NCBI GenBank assembly: GCA_035582835.1 | Contig: JAYKAV010003104.1 | Span: forward strand, 124,001 to 188,000 | Direction: 5' to 3' | Origin: Phoebastria nigripes | Taxonomy: Eukaryota; Chordata; Aves; Procellariiformes; Diomedeidae | DNA length: 64,000 nucleotides | Part shown: one piece after another, positions 15,001-27,511 of the stretch | Layout: every line of letters begins with the position of its first letter | Numbering within the stretch: the first letter of the stretch is position 1 | Program-made: the position numbers and the translations under genes | The notes under the pieces: generated by a model | What the model saw: only the letters and a program-made list of their open reading frames with translations | Told to the model about the DNA's origin: nothing | The model's database searches: none

Positions 15001-17319
15001 AAAAAACCTACTTCAATTTTTGTCTGCATTCTTTTGTGGAAAATCCTGAAAAAATAAACACAACACACTGAAACTGTGAAAACCCCCACATTTTCCATTA
15101 AAAATCGCTGAAAAATCCCATGAGAAACTTGAGCATGATGGAAGAANTTCATAGAGCTCAACATTATTCAATTCGCTCTAAAAAGTAAAGTAAAATCCTT
15201 GATACAGCACCTCCCCCACTTCCATCTCAAGTTCCTCTCCAGACAGAGATTTTCGGATGTTTTTTTAACCACGCTACTCAAATTCATGACCTATTGAGGT
15301 ACAAGGCAGATCTGGCAATCAGAAATGTCACACTGCCTAGCTCACGGGGTCACTTGGTTTGTCACTCTTGCAGAATATGACCTTCAGGGTAGACTTCTTT
15401 TGAAATTGCATTTTGAAAGAAGGAGTTTTCCTCCCTGCTCAGTTTTGCCTCCCATTTAATACTTTTTTTTTGTTTCCCTGTTTCTAGGAGAGTGTAGCTA
15501 CCTCAGCCCCAGCAAGCAGTCATTAATCCCTGCCCTCCAGCTGCAGCAGTGGGAGATGCTGCATTGCTGGTCTCTCCTCGGGAAAGCTTTGTCCTCATTT
15601 TCTATAGCCTCTTACAGGTGTAAATGCAACTGGAGCTGGATTTCAGATTCCTGTAGTATTTCCCTATCTGCATAGGTCTGCATATCAGGCAGAAGGCATG
15701 ATACTTGTTAAAAACTGTTCTTTTTGAGCAGGTCCAAACTGAAATGTAGAAAATGTGCAGTCTGTGCTTACGCTCAGGATGGGTACAGCTGAAGCACAGG
15801 TACCACTGGGGTCAGATGGTGTAGTTTAGCTTTTGTTTTGAGACTACAAAGATGCCAATTAACGGCACAGTTGTGTTCATTACTGACCTGTATTGCAGCA
15901 AAGGTAAAAAGCCTCCACAACCTCTTATTGCTCCTCTGAGCCTGCCACTTTGAACACCTGGTAATTTTCTTAGTATGATGATTTCTTTTGCTGTAGCATG
16001 ACTGTGTTGTTGTGCTCATTGCTAAGCAATTAACAGTTTATCCTTCCAGAAATATCTGACGCCCCAGACACTATTAGCTCCTCGGAACACTTTCAACAAA
16101 AACATTCCAGGGGAGACGCATTAGCAGCTCTTCCACTTTCTGGGACAAGCATCTCTCCAGCTACATACCCCATTACAGAACACCAGACCAGGACAGGGAG
16201 AAGGGGTTATTTGTGGTCAAGCCCCTGTTTTGCCAAGTACTGCATAAACTTTTCATCTCGCATCACTCTGAGACTGGCAAATTTCTTGCATAATCCCATT
16301 TTCACAGGCACCAGTGAAGAAACTTACCCCCACCCTAACAGTGAAGGATGGCTCCTGGACCAGATTCCCATGGCTTCCAGGCACCAGCCAGCGTTGGGAC
16401 TTCCAGGGAGGCCAGAGTCCTGGTTACCCAACCGGCAGATTTAATTTCTGACCCATGGACCCAAAACTGCTAATGCAAGCCTCAAGAGTAACTTGTCAGA
16501 GAGAATTCCCTGAAGCTAACAATCTTCTGGTCACTCTGGGTCACCCAGCCTGGGGACAACCTGCTGGCAATTGAGCAAGGTGCTAACAGATCCCTCTCTT
16601 AGATTGAGCCTGTCAAACATATCCTTTCTGAAGGGTCCAAAAGGAGCAGTATCTCTCCAGCAAAAGAAAATTTCAAATAATCATCAAAAGTGACCTCAAA
16701 GTAGAATCAGTATTTGCCAAATACTTTTTTTTTTCCCTTTTTCTTTTATTTACAAATAAGTAATCTCCCATACTGAGATGTGGGTAAGTCTTAGGAGTCA
16801 CACCATGGTTTTGCTTCCAGGTGTCAAGACAGAGTCACTTAGGCTTTCTGTACCCAGTACCCCAAAATTACAGTAGTAATCGACATTTAAAATGCAAAAA
16901 GTCTAGACAATCAGCAAGTCCTTTCCCCAAAGGCTGCTGGGCAGTACGTGGGACTCAGCATGCCCACGTAACAGTGGGACGTAGCATGTTCAGTTCCAGG
17001 GGCATTACTGTCAAAAGTGACCACGCTGAATCAAAGCAAAGGACCATGTGGCCTGCGAACATGTTACCTGCTATGAGAAAGGCATAAAACATGCATGTGG
17101 TTGTACTTTCCCCCAAAAATACCCTCCTGCCTCCAGCAGTTTGCAGAACCGTGTCTCTACCTGTTCTCAGGATCCCAGGCCTAAGCAAGCAGGAGGTATA
17201 TTTGATGCATTTTACATACGACATCTCTAGCCATATTTTTTTTTTTTTAAAAAATATATATAAAAAAAATAAAGGTCAAAATACTTTCTTACAGATAGGT
17301 ACAGAAGTATCTGCACTGC
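1..17319. other. Downstream flank of AGTR2, no gene recognised
   Basis: I see no convincing coding exon, RNA gene or full-length transposon in this stretch. The open frames are short (most under 140 codons), overlap each other on both strands and resemble no family I know. A 213-codon minus-strand frame at 2985-3626 contains ambiguous bases and also looks like chance. The stretch holds AT-rich DNA, short homopolymers such as a T run near 8379-8393, and the tetranucleotide microsatellite at 12922-12988. The part around 11640-14900 is somewhat richer in GC than its surroundings. In mammals the next gene beyond AGTR2 on this side is SLC6A14; no exon of it was recognised here. Confidence 0.6.
12922..12988. 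repeat. Compound microsatellite (GGGA)n then (ATGG)n
   Basis: About five copies of a GGGA/GAGG unit at 12922-12944 run directly into nearly eleven perfect ATGG copies at 12946-12988. The perfect tract is long enough to be polymorphic. It creates artificial Asp-Gly-Trp-Met and His-Pro-Ser-Ile repeats in the overlapping frames, so those frames should not be read as genes. Confidence 0.95.
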
Positions 17320-17325
17320 TTTATT
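17320..17325 (-). promoter_or_regulatory. Candidate AGTR2 polyadenylation signal
   Basis: The minus strand reads AATAAA here, about 390 bases past the AGTR2 stop codon. A second AATAAA lies nearer the stop at 17505-17510. Either could serve; the surrounding AT-rich DNA fits a vertebrate 3' UTR. No transcript evidence is available, so the choice is open. Confidence 0.45.
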
Positions 17326-17714
17326 TATGCATTCTCTAGTGAAAATCTCTTTTAGAAAATCAGCTTAGGGTATAATACTCAGCACCTACACAATTGTAGC
17401 TATTGTGCAAGGGTCCTTTGGTATATTTTGTCTTTTTGTGTTACACTAAACACTCTCCTGATCTCAGCCACGCACAAGCTGATATTTAAAATGCCATCAA
17501 TATATTTATTTGCCAGAATCTTCCCTCTATGTAAAACTTAAGTGCTCATTGCAGAAAGGAAGGAAGAATAAATCCCCATGTATGAGAAAAGCAGATTCTC
17601 CTTCAAACAGCTGGTGAATGAATGGGCACAAAACAAAGGGAACAGGAGAAAGGAGTGCCACCACTGGAGGGACAGCCAGCTGCACTGACATCGCCCCACA
17701 TCATGCCCCAGTGC

Positions 17715-18833
17715 TTACAGCAAGGACTCAGGCCCCCTTTCCCTGCTGACGGGGTTCTCAGCATCTCTGAAGCAGCTCCCTTTCCTCAAAGAAGAGCTCT
17801 CTTGATGGCTGTTGAACTGATAAACTCTTCGCTTAAACAAGCGATGGAGCTTCTCCTGGAACTGGTTCCCAATAAAGCAGTACAGCAAAGGGTTGATGCA
17901 GCTGTTGGCGAATGCCACGCAGATGCTGAATGGCAGTGCTGTGTCGATAATCCCTGTCACGTCACAGTCGTTAATGATGTTCATATGAGCCAAGGCATCC
18001 AAAAACGTTAAAATGTGGAATGGAAGCCAGCAAATTAAGAAGGCCACAACAACAGCAGCCACCAGCTTTAGGACTTTGTCCCTCTTCTGCTTGTTTTTCC
18101 CAAACTCCTGTGCTTTGAGCAAGTGCCTCCTGATCCAGATGTAGCACGTGGTGATCACTGTCAAGGGGATGAAGAAGCCGAGTGCATTTTTCAGGAAGGC
18201 TGTTGCCACAGACCATTTTGCATAATTCTCATGAGGAAAGGCCATAATACAAGCATTGACCCCCAAGCTTTCAATGTAGTGAGTGTCACGGAAATAAAAA
18301 GTTGGGAGGGAGGACAAACATGCAAGGCCCCACATAACCAATGCTATAAAATAAGCTTGTTGTGGAGTTCTTCTTTGAGAGCGAATAGGATGGACAATAG
18401 CGTGGTACCGGTCCACGCTCATGCACGTAATGAAAAATATACTTGCAAACATGTTCAAGCACAGGACAGAGCTGGAGATTTTGCACATGAGAGACCCAAA
18501 GAGCCAGTTGTACCCCTGCGCGTAGTAGGTAGCCCAGAAGGGAAGGGTGGTGAGGCACAGTAAATCCGCCATGGCCAGGTTGAAAATGTAGATATTAGCA
18601 ACTGTTTTAGGGCCACTGTGACGACAAAGCACCACAACCACCACACTGTTGCCAACCAAACCCAGAACAAAAACCACAGAGAATAGTGCTGGAATTAGTG
18701 AAAACTGATAATCTGAAGAGGTAAGTGGGCAGGGAGGGGGTGAGCGCAATGCAGCCGATGAGTTTGTCAGTGCTGTATGGAGGACTTGGAGAGTTTCTCT
18801 GGTGGTGATGACCAGGGAGTAGTTGCTCTGCAT
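17715..18833 (-). CDS. AGTR2: Type 2 angiotensin II receptor (AT2), complete single coding exon
   Basis: A class A G-protein-coupled receptor of the plasma membrane that binds angiotensin II and generally opposes AT1 signalling. The 372-aa frame shows seven hydrophobic helices. Family landmarks are N-glycosylation sites at N4 and N24, D90 in helix 2, the DRY motif at 141-143, the CWLPFH motif at 268-273 and NPLLY at 314-318. The angiotensin-receptor cysteine pairs are present as C35/C290 and C117/C195. R182 in the second extracellular loop and K215 in helix 5, the ligand-contacting residues of human AT2, fall at the same numbers. Human AT2 has 363 residues, so this one has a slightly longer, divergent tail. 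The start is fixed: an in-frame TGA lies shortly upstream and no other Met precedes helix 1. A coding sequence in one exon is normal for AGTR2; upstream non-coding exons are expected but not identified. Confidence 0.97.
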   Translation of the reverse strand: MQSNYSLVITTRETLQVLHTALTNSSAALRSPPPCPLTSSDYQFSLIPALFSVVFVLGLVGNSVVVVVLCRHSGPKTVANIYIFNLAMADLLCLTTLPFWATYYAQGYNWLFGSLMCKISSSVLCLNMFASIFFITCMSVDRYHAIVHPIRSQRRTPQQAYFIALVMWGLACLSSLPTFYFRDTHYIESLGVNACIMAFPHENYAKWSVATAFLKNALGFFIPLTVITTCYIWIRRHLLKAQEFGKNKQKRDKVLKLVAAVVVAFLICWLPFHILTFLDALAHMNIINDCDVTGIIDTALPFSICVAFANSCINPLLYCFIGNQFQEKLHRLFKRRVYQFNSHQESSSLRKGSCFRDAENPVSRERGPESLL

Positions 18834-21800
18834 GTTGGTGCTGGTGGAAAGGGAGGTTCTGCAGGAAATTCATGTGCTAGCAGCACTTTTCTATCACATT
18901 GCTCACCTGCAGATCAGAAACCGTGTGTTAGACATGCACTCTGCAGCCACCTTAGCTCTGGAATCACACAATCACAATAAAATAAAAAACATTTAAAATT
19001 ATGTCAGTAAGCTGAGTGCTGAAATACCAGGCAACCCTGCTGGACTGCTTTCCTCTGTCCCACTGACAGGACACCATTAGCTCTAGGGAGGTCACCAGAC
19101 TTTTTAATTAGCCTGGCAGAGAAGTGAGCAGCTGGGTTGTATCTGTGATTACAGATAATGTAATCATTACATTAAAGCTCTGCTTTCTGTGGCCAGCGGA
19201 GCAGAAAGATTATTGACTCAGGAGCTGGAGATACTTCGGGAACTTCTGTGACTAAAGGCAGCACCGAAGCTCCTCATGATCCTTTTCTCGGCTTTCTCAT
19301 ACTATGTCCAGCACTCTGTGCAGTTAAAATAATGTAGAAAGGCAGCACTCACCAGTGGGGATCAGGTACTTCACACCTGAGGGTCTCCTGGGACTTCACA
19401 GATGTGAAAACAGCCTTTTAACAAGGCTACTAGGAAAGCAAGCTTTGACTTTTTTTTTAATTCACAGGGCTGGATACAAAGACACCGAAGGGTCTTTACA
19501 AAATGCCATTTACTGTCAGAGTCCTTCTCAAAGCACATCTGCATCTCCTGCCCTCATGACGGCTTTTAATCAGAAGAGTAAAAGAAATATTTTCAATGTA
19601 GATACAAGCAACAGACAGTCAAGTACTCAGTCCTTGCAGGCATTGGATTTAACAGTAACATTTGCCATTCATTTAGAAAGATCGGGACTGGGTTTCAGGA
19701 GGGGAAAAAGTAGCCACAAAACAGCTAAAATAGGAGAGTTAATTGACAGGTCTGTCTTTGTTCCAGTTCAACAGCTTGTGTCTGCACTCTAAGCAGGGCA
19801 TTTTTCAAACTTTAAGACTTCATAGTCAATAAAGAAGATCTCATACCCAAATATTTTGTTTTGCGTAATTAAAAAGGAATTGTTTCTTTCTATTAAGTCC
19901 TTATGGAAACAGTCAGGCATTTAAGAATTCTCAAGGGGCCCTAAAAACAACAGAAATTTTGACCAAGACAACAGAGCTGGGTAATGATCTCTCATTTAAC
20001 AGAAGGCAACTGATGATTTCAAACTTATTTTTCTGTATTAACAATTTAGTGTACTGTAGCTTACCATTTGCTCAATGCAAAATATGCAATATGCTACTTT
20101 GAATATCCTGACAAAAACTTAATCTTAATTATATTGTCTCAGCAATGAAAATTCAATGAAATATTAATCCATATTTCTGCAGAGTGCTGGTATTTAAAGT
20201 CCCAAATACTGGATCATAAGCCCACGTTCTGTAATCAAACAGGTCTTAAACCAGAGGAAAGCTTTTTGTTTGGGGATGACAAAGATTCAAGAGAGGGTCT
20301 GGAGCCCCATTTCTCCCTTAACTCTTACGTCCTGAACCCCTCACTTTAACCTGCAGAAGCTGAAATCTCAGAACTAGTCATAAAGCGTTACGTATCTAAC
20401 TTACTCCTAATAGAGGGACCACACCATAATTAATTTTAGCTACATTACTGAGAACAAGGTTTCATTGACAAACACGCTCCCCCCTCTGCACATGAACAAC
20501 TGGTGACTTAGAATCTGCTTCTAAACTAGTCATTCCTACTATTACTTAAGACACAATGAGGCATTTTATCACAAATTGAATCAAATCATGGAAATTAGGT
20601 TCTAACAGCAGATAGAAAACGTACCTCTCAAACCTCACATTCGTCTGGATGTAGCTCTAGAATTACATGCTCCTTTTTTCTGTTTTCCGTCTAGCGAGTA
20701 TCACCACCAGCAATCTGCTCTCTCATATCTTCCGTTTTCCCACTGGGAGACTTTAACCTACATAACTTGAGAACTGAAATATGAACGCCTGCCAGCTTCT
20801 TTTCCTTTTGGAAGCAAAAGGAGTTTGAGAACCCCCCTTTCCAAGGCCACGTGAGCACATGCAGTAAATCAGCAGAGAGGAAGAAGACAACCAAAAAAAA
20901 AAGCAAGCAAGCAAGAAAGAAAAAGGAAATTCACACAAATATCTCTCCGGGTTTCTACTGCAGCTCTTGGGCCAGGAGGATACACCCACATGCAACCCCC
21001 TTCTGCCCCCCAGGTGTACATGCAACACGTGCAAATGTCCATGCGAGGATTCATGCATCTCTGAGGACAGGGGGATTCCCATCCACTCTATGGAGTCCCA
21101 GCACTTGCTAACACATTTGAGAGTGGAATAGGCTGTTAGTCCTGACAGAGCTGACCATAATGTGAACACACAGAGACAGAAAGCGGAGGAACATCACAGC
21201 ATACACACCAGCATTGCCTGTGTAAGCGGGCTGATTCTGTCTCCCAATTAGTAGGATGGGAAAGCTGCTGCCCAAGTCCTTTCAAAGACATGCCCACTGC
21301 TCGAACCGAGGAGGGCAGCAGGACAAATCCACGTGGCAGAGAGCAGGCAAAGCAGCCAGTAGTCAGGACTGCCAGGTTGCAAGCACGCACAGTGCTTGTG
21401 CTTGGGGCAAACACTGGAAGGGAAACAAAGCTGAAATAGCTCAATGAAATGACATGCTGAGAGCAGATAAAACAGAAACAGACCCAAACATCACAGGTAC
21501 CTTGAGGGAGGGTAATACCAAATCACTGCACAGGATGGGAGACCTCATCTGTCCCAGAGGCTCAAGCACTGCATGTCACAGCCAGAGTTAGACAACATAC
21601 ATGTCAGCACATCCTTGNTGTCTTGAGATATACATGAACCTCCCCGATGCACACACTCACCCATTACATAAATGTTTAGTTTGATTTTGGGGCATCCCTT
21701 CATCTTCCTTTTCCCANTCATTCCTCCCCACCCTCATTTAAGGTTGTCATGGAAAAGGCAGAGGAGGAGGGGAGATACCCTGGAACCACTGAAATTTGCA

Positions 21801-23356
21801 TTACTCAACAAAAAATAAAGAAAATTTGTAAAGGAAACAGTAACATCCATAATAGTTTGGGGGCTGAAAAAGTCAAGACTTAATCAAAAAGCTTTAAGAT
21901 GAAGATTTGCACTCAGTTCCCACATACTACAACCACTACCAGGAGACTTGTTGTTTTGTTCAAGAGGCATTAAACAGACAATGCATCTTCTAGAGACGCG
22001 CTGCAAGAACTCTGTCCTTTCTTCAAACCAAACATCTACCAAGCAGGTCAGTAGGAGCACGTGGGATGTGCAAGTGCAGAGGTCACGTGTCCTACTGCAA
22101 AGGAGAAGAAACTCACCTTTTGCCAGCAATCGCCCGTGTACATACCCTGCCTTGGGTCCAGAGGACTGCTGGCTCTCAGGTGAGTGACCTAAGATGTCAG
22201 CACTCACTCTGACCCATATTCATTCAATTTTTTACTGACAGGATGTGACAGGACACCCTCAGCCAGGAATTCTTGCTGCTAAAGAAGTCGTCTGCTTTGT
22301 GCACAAACAACCGGTGAAAGATCTTGCTCCGTCCTTCACCAAACATCCAACGTGCTTTGTAAGCAGGGGAAAAAAATCAAATCCATGAGAATGTTTATTT
22401 TGCAAAGATAACAAACACAAACTGTTTAGATTTAAATATAACGTTTTCCTTTCCAGATGCACTTTTGATCCTCACAGATGCTGAGTGTGTCTATTCTGTT
22501 CTACCTCCAAAACTGTTCGAAACTTTGTGCTGGGTTCATAACTCTTAGTAGATGAGAGAAGGGCCTGATACACCTGGTGCAATGGGGGTCATACCTCAGG
22601 CTGCCCTTTGCCAAATCCTGCTCCCATTCTTTCCCCCGCCAGTGCTCAATGCATCCGATTCCTTATCTGATCCCAAGTTCTCACTCCAAAGCTCCATTTA
22701 GCCAATGCACAAAACCCCTCCCTCTTCTATTTCCCCCACTATTTATTTCTTCCTCCTCCTATTTCTGAGCATCACCTGTACATGAATGGCTGTGAAATAG
22801 AAGGTACATCCGATACAGACACCCAAGCTGTCCATGCACAAGCCAGCCTTGTGCTGTGTAGTGCTGCAGCTGAGCTAATGCCCGCTGAGCTTGCAGGACA
22901 TTTGTCCAGCTTCCACAGCCAGGTTGGTAAATCCAGCACATGGATCTGCTGCTTCAGAGCCCAGCACACAGGTCAGCACAGGGGCAGAGTCTTCGGCCTT
23001 TTTACTGTTCATCTGACTGCAAAGTTATAAAAGCTGGGAGTTTTCACCACAAGAAGACCTGTTTGGTGTTAAATGATGAGGAGTTAGAGCTTCCTGGGGC
23101 ATGTATTTGGGGGAGGATTTTATGCATGTCTTTTATACCAAGAAAAAAAAAATCACAATTCAAGAGAAGCAAGAAATTCTGTTGCATGTTCACACGCAGC
23201 ACTCAGGTTTACCTTTCTATCCTCAAGCCATGCACCAAAAAAGGTCACTAGAAGTGTTTAAAAAAAACCCGAACCAAACCCCCCAAAAAATAAAGCTAAA
23301 AAAACCCACCCACACAAAACCACGCACACACACCCAATTCAAATAGCAACTTCCGA
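18834..23356. other. AGTR2 upstream region, probable 5' UTR, promoter and introns
   Basis: This stretch lies 5' of AGTR2 on its coding strand. In mammals AGTR2 has non-coding first exons before the coding exon, so they are expected here, but I cannot place them. A consensus splice donor (CAG|GTGAGC) reads on the minus strand at 18906-18901. It is too close to the next acceptor-like sites (about 50 bases) to define a normal intron. A perfect inverted repeat at 19156-19174 is listed separately. Open frames in this stretch are short and unconvincing. Confidence 0.4.
19156..19174. promoter_or_regulatory. Perfect inverted repeat with homeodomain-like TAAT/ATTA cores
   Basis: Two 9-base arms, TAATGTAAT and ATTACATTA, flank a single C and are exact reverse complements. 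The site lies about 320 bases upstream of the AGTR2 start codon. It contains several TAAT/ATTA cores of the kind bound by homeodomain proteins. A regulatory role is inferred from position and motif only. Confidence 0.3.
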
Positions 23357-24214
23357 TCAATTGTGCAAATTAAAAAAAAAAATGGATTCATGCACCCCAG
23401 GTCCTAGGTCTTGGTTTTTGCAGGGAAGTGCTGCTGTCAGGGATGGAATATTCTGAAGAGGCAGCGTATCTGACTGCACCAGTACACTGTCAGAGCCAGC
23501 TCTTGAGGTTAAACTTTGCCAGCCTGCCAAATCCTCAGAGCAATATGGGATCCAGATGCAGACTGTATTCATGGGCTTGATTTGTTCCTTTTTGAGAAAG
23601 CAAGAGGGGAAAAAAAATCTCTCATAAATGCGCTCCCCAGGATGCATAACCCAACGTAGGTCAGTATGGCTCTGACCCCTTTGGTGCTGATTTACAACAG
23701 GATGCCCTGACTCCCTGGTTCTGGGGCCGGCAGCAGGAGCTGGGGACCCAGCATCCACACACTGCCGGGGGAGCGATGATTTCCATCGTGCCGGATTGCG
23801 CATTTGCATCGTGCCAAACGGCAGGCCTTTTGCACACACGCACTGAAACCATCCCGCCTGCAGCTGGGTTCCCCCAGCACTCCATAAACTTTTATATGCA
23901 TTCCTCCTTCCTGCATTTATTTGTTTAAGGGTTTCTTTAGGGATTAATTGCTCAGTCTTGCAAGTAAGATTGGAGTATCTACCTCTTCCTTCCCCACTCC
24001 AGAGCACTTCTGCAGAGAAGGCTGCTTTCTCGCATCCTTTTTGGGGCCTTAGGGAGGAGAGCAGTTGTGAGCAGTGACCAGTTGAAAATTGATGGCCGAG
24101 GCAGCGAGTCCTCCTCTCACCCAACATCTGTGGTTCTTGCCTTGCCATGCTGGGTCTTAAGGCTGTCTCACGTACCTCTGAAGCATGATCAGTTCTGACA
24201 GTGGGTGTCTGCAA
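23357..24214 (-). other. Unexplained 285-codon open frame, probably not a known gene
   Basis: An uninterrupted frame of 285 codons from ATG to stop, on the same strand as AGTR2 and about 4.5 kb upstream of it. It matches no domain I recognise and shows no signal peptide, membrane segment or repeat. Near the C-terminus it has a run of Phe and Lys residues encoded by homopolymer-like DNA. Composition is otherwise ordinary. It is by far the longest frame in the window not explained by a gene or a CR1 element. It could be chance, an old pseudogene, or an unannotated exon. Confidence 0.2.
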
Positions 24215-26573
24215 ACCCAGTGTTTTGGCCAGGAGGGAGAACTACTGGCATTTCTAAAGGGAAGACCTGGGTCAGTGTTTCACTTTCCCTGCTGGAACCA
24301 CGATTTCACGTGGAAGCACTGAGCAGGCCTGGGGAAAGCCCTGCTTTTCCACTTCGCAGCAGCACAGCGGTGAACACAAGGGCCATCCAGCCAGGACCCA
24401 TCAAAGTGTGGTATCAGAGAGCTCTGGTTCCGTTCATCTGCTGGAAGAAGTCAGTTTTTGAAGCAGTTCGGTGTCTAGAGTGTGGCAGAGGCAGTTTGGA
24501 GGGAAGAGGGATGCCCTTTCCACCTCCAGCATGCAGAAAACTTTTCCAAAGCATTTCTTTTATGAGATGTTTGTGTCCAGCCGATAGCACTGCCAAGACT
24601 GAGATTACCCTCCATGACATTGTTTGTTCAAATAATTGGCTGTAAGCATTTTACACGTTACTAAAAGTAGTAAAGAAAACAAGCACATAAGTGACTTTGA
24701 AAACATGCTGCACCCCTTGCTATTAAAGGCAGTGCATGCATATGCGCCCTGGCACCGCTGCCCGCTCTCGGGGGGAGCACCGCAGCACTTGGCCAGAGCT
24801 CCATTCCCAAGTGCTGCACAGCTTTGAGCCATGGCCCCAGGTAAAGATAAACCACTAGGCACCAGGGCTTGCCCACAACAGGCATAAAGCCTAAATCCCG
24901 CTGATGCTGCTATGGCCAAAATACAGCATTTCAGCAATTGAGACCTGCTCAGCCAGACAGCAATGGGAACCCACATTCAGCTTTCAAAAAGAACAATTTT
25001 TCATCACAGGTAATTTTCTCCTGCTCACTTCTCCCAGACCAGTTGCTGTGATGAGCAGCAGAAGTCAAGACATTGATGCCCACAGCTTGTGGGAGCTAAC
25101 TGTCTAACTTCTACTTTATTAGTATTAATATATGTGTATATAACCCAGCATTTAAAGGATGTGGGAGAATACTTCACATTTCTTTTTAGATTCTCAAAGT
25201 GATTTTTTAGGAAGAGCTAGGACTCTGGCCAGTTTTATAGAGCTACAGTGTAGCCAGGGGGTCTCTTTCCAGAGATCCTTTAAAAATAAAAACCTTCCTT
25301 CCTTTGCTGTTTTGAACTATACTCACTGCAAGCATCATTTCCCACTTTTTAAGTGTTTTTGTCAGGAATTTCTCTTCTGTACCAAAAATGCTGATATACA
25401 CATGAAAGAGAGTTCACCAACTAGATAAAGCTTTGAGGAAGTCAGAATATTCCTGACACTTGGGTATTCCAACTTACTTAATCCTTCTTTTAATCAACAA
25501 ACCTATTAAGTGATTCTGCTCACTCCACCTTTGCCCACCAGAAAGTTTAAAGAAAGCAAACCTTGCTCCTTTAACTCATTAGACCAACAAGACCATCCCA
25601 AAGTAGATGTTTGGACTGCTTGTATCAAACCTTGATCCTGTAAAGAGAATACAGCTCCTTAAAATCTACAGTATTAGGCAAGGCTCTTGACATCAGCTAC
25701 AAACAATTTCTGAAGTGGGTGTGCTGGGCTATAAATCCCAAATGTCAGATAAATCAGTGACTGAAGAAAAGACAAAAAACATCGTGATCATGCAATGGGT
25801 GGAATACATTTTAACAGAAGACCTGCAGTGGCTCAGCCTTTCCACTAAAGCCGGAAGGATGAGCCACCTCAGCCAAAACACATGATGCACTCCAGAAAAC
25901 CCTCCGAGCAGATGGAGTGAGACAACCAGAATCCCTGCATGTGGAGCACAAAGAGCTGAGCCTGGAAAAGACAGACCAAGAGCTGAATGCTCATAATTGA
26001 ATGGACCATAGTGGGAAAGTAGTTGTTAAAAAAGTCACTAGAGAGAAAAATCATGTGGTTGTTCTTCTCAAGGACCATGTCTTTACCTTGTCTCTGCAGC
26101 ATCTGATGTGGTAGCGACGCTGGCTACTGCTGACTGCAGCGATGATGCTCAGGAAGCTGAAGCCGGACAGGCAATGCTGAGCGCTTCTTGCAAAGGAGCA
26201 CTGGGCGCTGCAGCACACACAGGATATACCTGCGATCATTATCTTGGATCAACGCTCAGCCCTCAGCAAAGGTTTAGCTCTCCGCAGTGTTGAGCGATGG
26301 TACACCACTGCGTTGCTTCCACCCCAAGGGCAGCTGCAACCAGAGCTGCCATCAGTAAGTGCGGCCCAGGCAGCAGCCACAGCCAAAATCCTGGCAAGGC
26401 AGCTGCCACCACCCATGCGTGGTGGAATTGTTACAGGGAGCAGCTGAAATTGCCAAACCCATGACAAGGTGTAAAAATCTGGTCATTTTGATACTTACGG
26501 GCTTCTTTGGGCCTACAGGCTCTGAAGCAAGGAGATATTCTGCAGCTGTTATACTGTTCCACCACTATGTTTT
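24215..26573. other. Intergenic, nothing recognised
   Basis: Only short chance frames are seen here. No repeat family, RNA gene or splice-bounded exon could be supported. The stretch ends at the 3' tail of the CR1 element that starts at 26574. Confidence 0.5.
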
Positions 26574-27511
26574 ATAGAATCATAGAATCATAGAATAGTT
26601 TGGATTGGAAGGGACATTTAAAGGTCATCTAGTCCAACCCCCCTGCCATGGGCAGGGACATCTTCAACCAGATCAGGTTGCTCAGAGCCCCGTCCAACCT
26701 GACCTTGAACGTTTCCAGGGATGGGGCATCTACCACCTCTCTGGGCAACCTGTGCCAGTGTTTCACCACCCTCAGCGTAAAAAACTTCTTCCTTATATCT
26801 AGTCTAAATCTACCCTCTTTTAGTTTAAAACCATTCCCCCTTGTCCTATCGCAACAGGCCCTGCTGAAAAGTCTGTCCCCATCTTTCTTATAAGCCCCCT
26901 TTAAGTACTGAAAGGCTGCAATAAGGTCTCCCCGGAGCCTTCTCTTCTCCAGGCTGAACAACCCCAACTCTCTCAGCCTTTCTCATAGGAGAGGTGTTCC
27001 ATCCCCCTGATCNTTTTCGTGGCCCTCCTCTGGACCTGCTCCAACAGGTCCATGTCTTTCTTGTGCTGAGGGCTCCAGAGCTGGACGCAGTACTGCAGGT
27101 GGGGTCTCACCAGAGCAGAGCAGAGGGGCAGAATCACCTCCCTCGACCTGCTGGCCACGCTTCTTTTGATGCAGCCCAGGATACGGCTGGCCTTCTGGGC
27201 TGCGAGCGCACACTGCTGGCTCATGTCCAGCTTTTCATCCACCAGTACCCCCAAGTCCTTCTCGGCAGGGCTGCTCTCAATCCCTTCATCCCCCAGCCTG
27301 TATTGATACCGGGGATTGCCCCGACCCAGGTGCAGGACCCTGCACTTGGCCTTGTTGAACCTCATGAGGTTCACACGGGCCCACTTCTCGAGCTTGTCCA
27401 GGTCCCTCTGGATGGCATCCTGTCCCTCAGGCGTGTTGACCGCACCACTCAGCTTGGTGTTGTCTGCAAACTTGCTGAGGGTGCACTCGATCCCACCATC
27501 TATGTCATTGA
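26574..27511 (-). mobile_element. CR1 LINE, 5'-truncated copy 1
   Basis: The plus strand begins with repeated ATCATAGA, the complement of the ATTCTATG tail of avian CR1, so the element reads on the minus strand with its 3' end at 26574. Translation gives the C-terminal half of the CR1 reverse transcriptase: a 133-codon block at 26973-27374 and a further block at 26629-26967 in another frame, so there is at least one frameshift. The copy is cut off at its 5' end inside the reverse transcriptase. The catalytic FADD box (about 27459-27470) reads FADN, so it is also inactivated there. It is nearly identical to the copy at 32253-33479 and has the same orientation. Confidence 0.95.

Noticed and set aside
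17622..18563. Plus-strand frames of 129 and 146 codons overlapping AGTR2
   Set aside because: They are antisense shadows of the receptor coding sequence and have no recognisable domain.
18857..18907. Consensus donor and acceptor-like sites just upstream of AGTR2
   Set aside because: They would define an intron of only about 50 bases, shorter than normal vertebrate introns; kept only as a remark.
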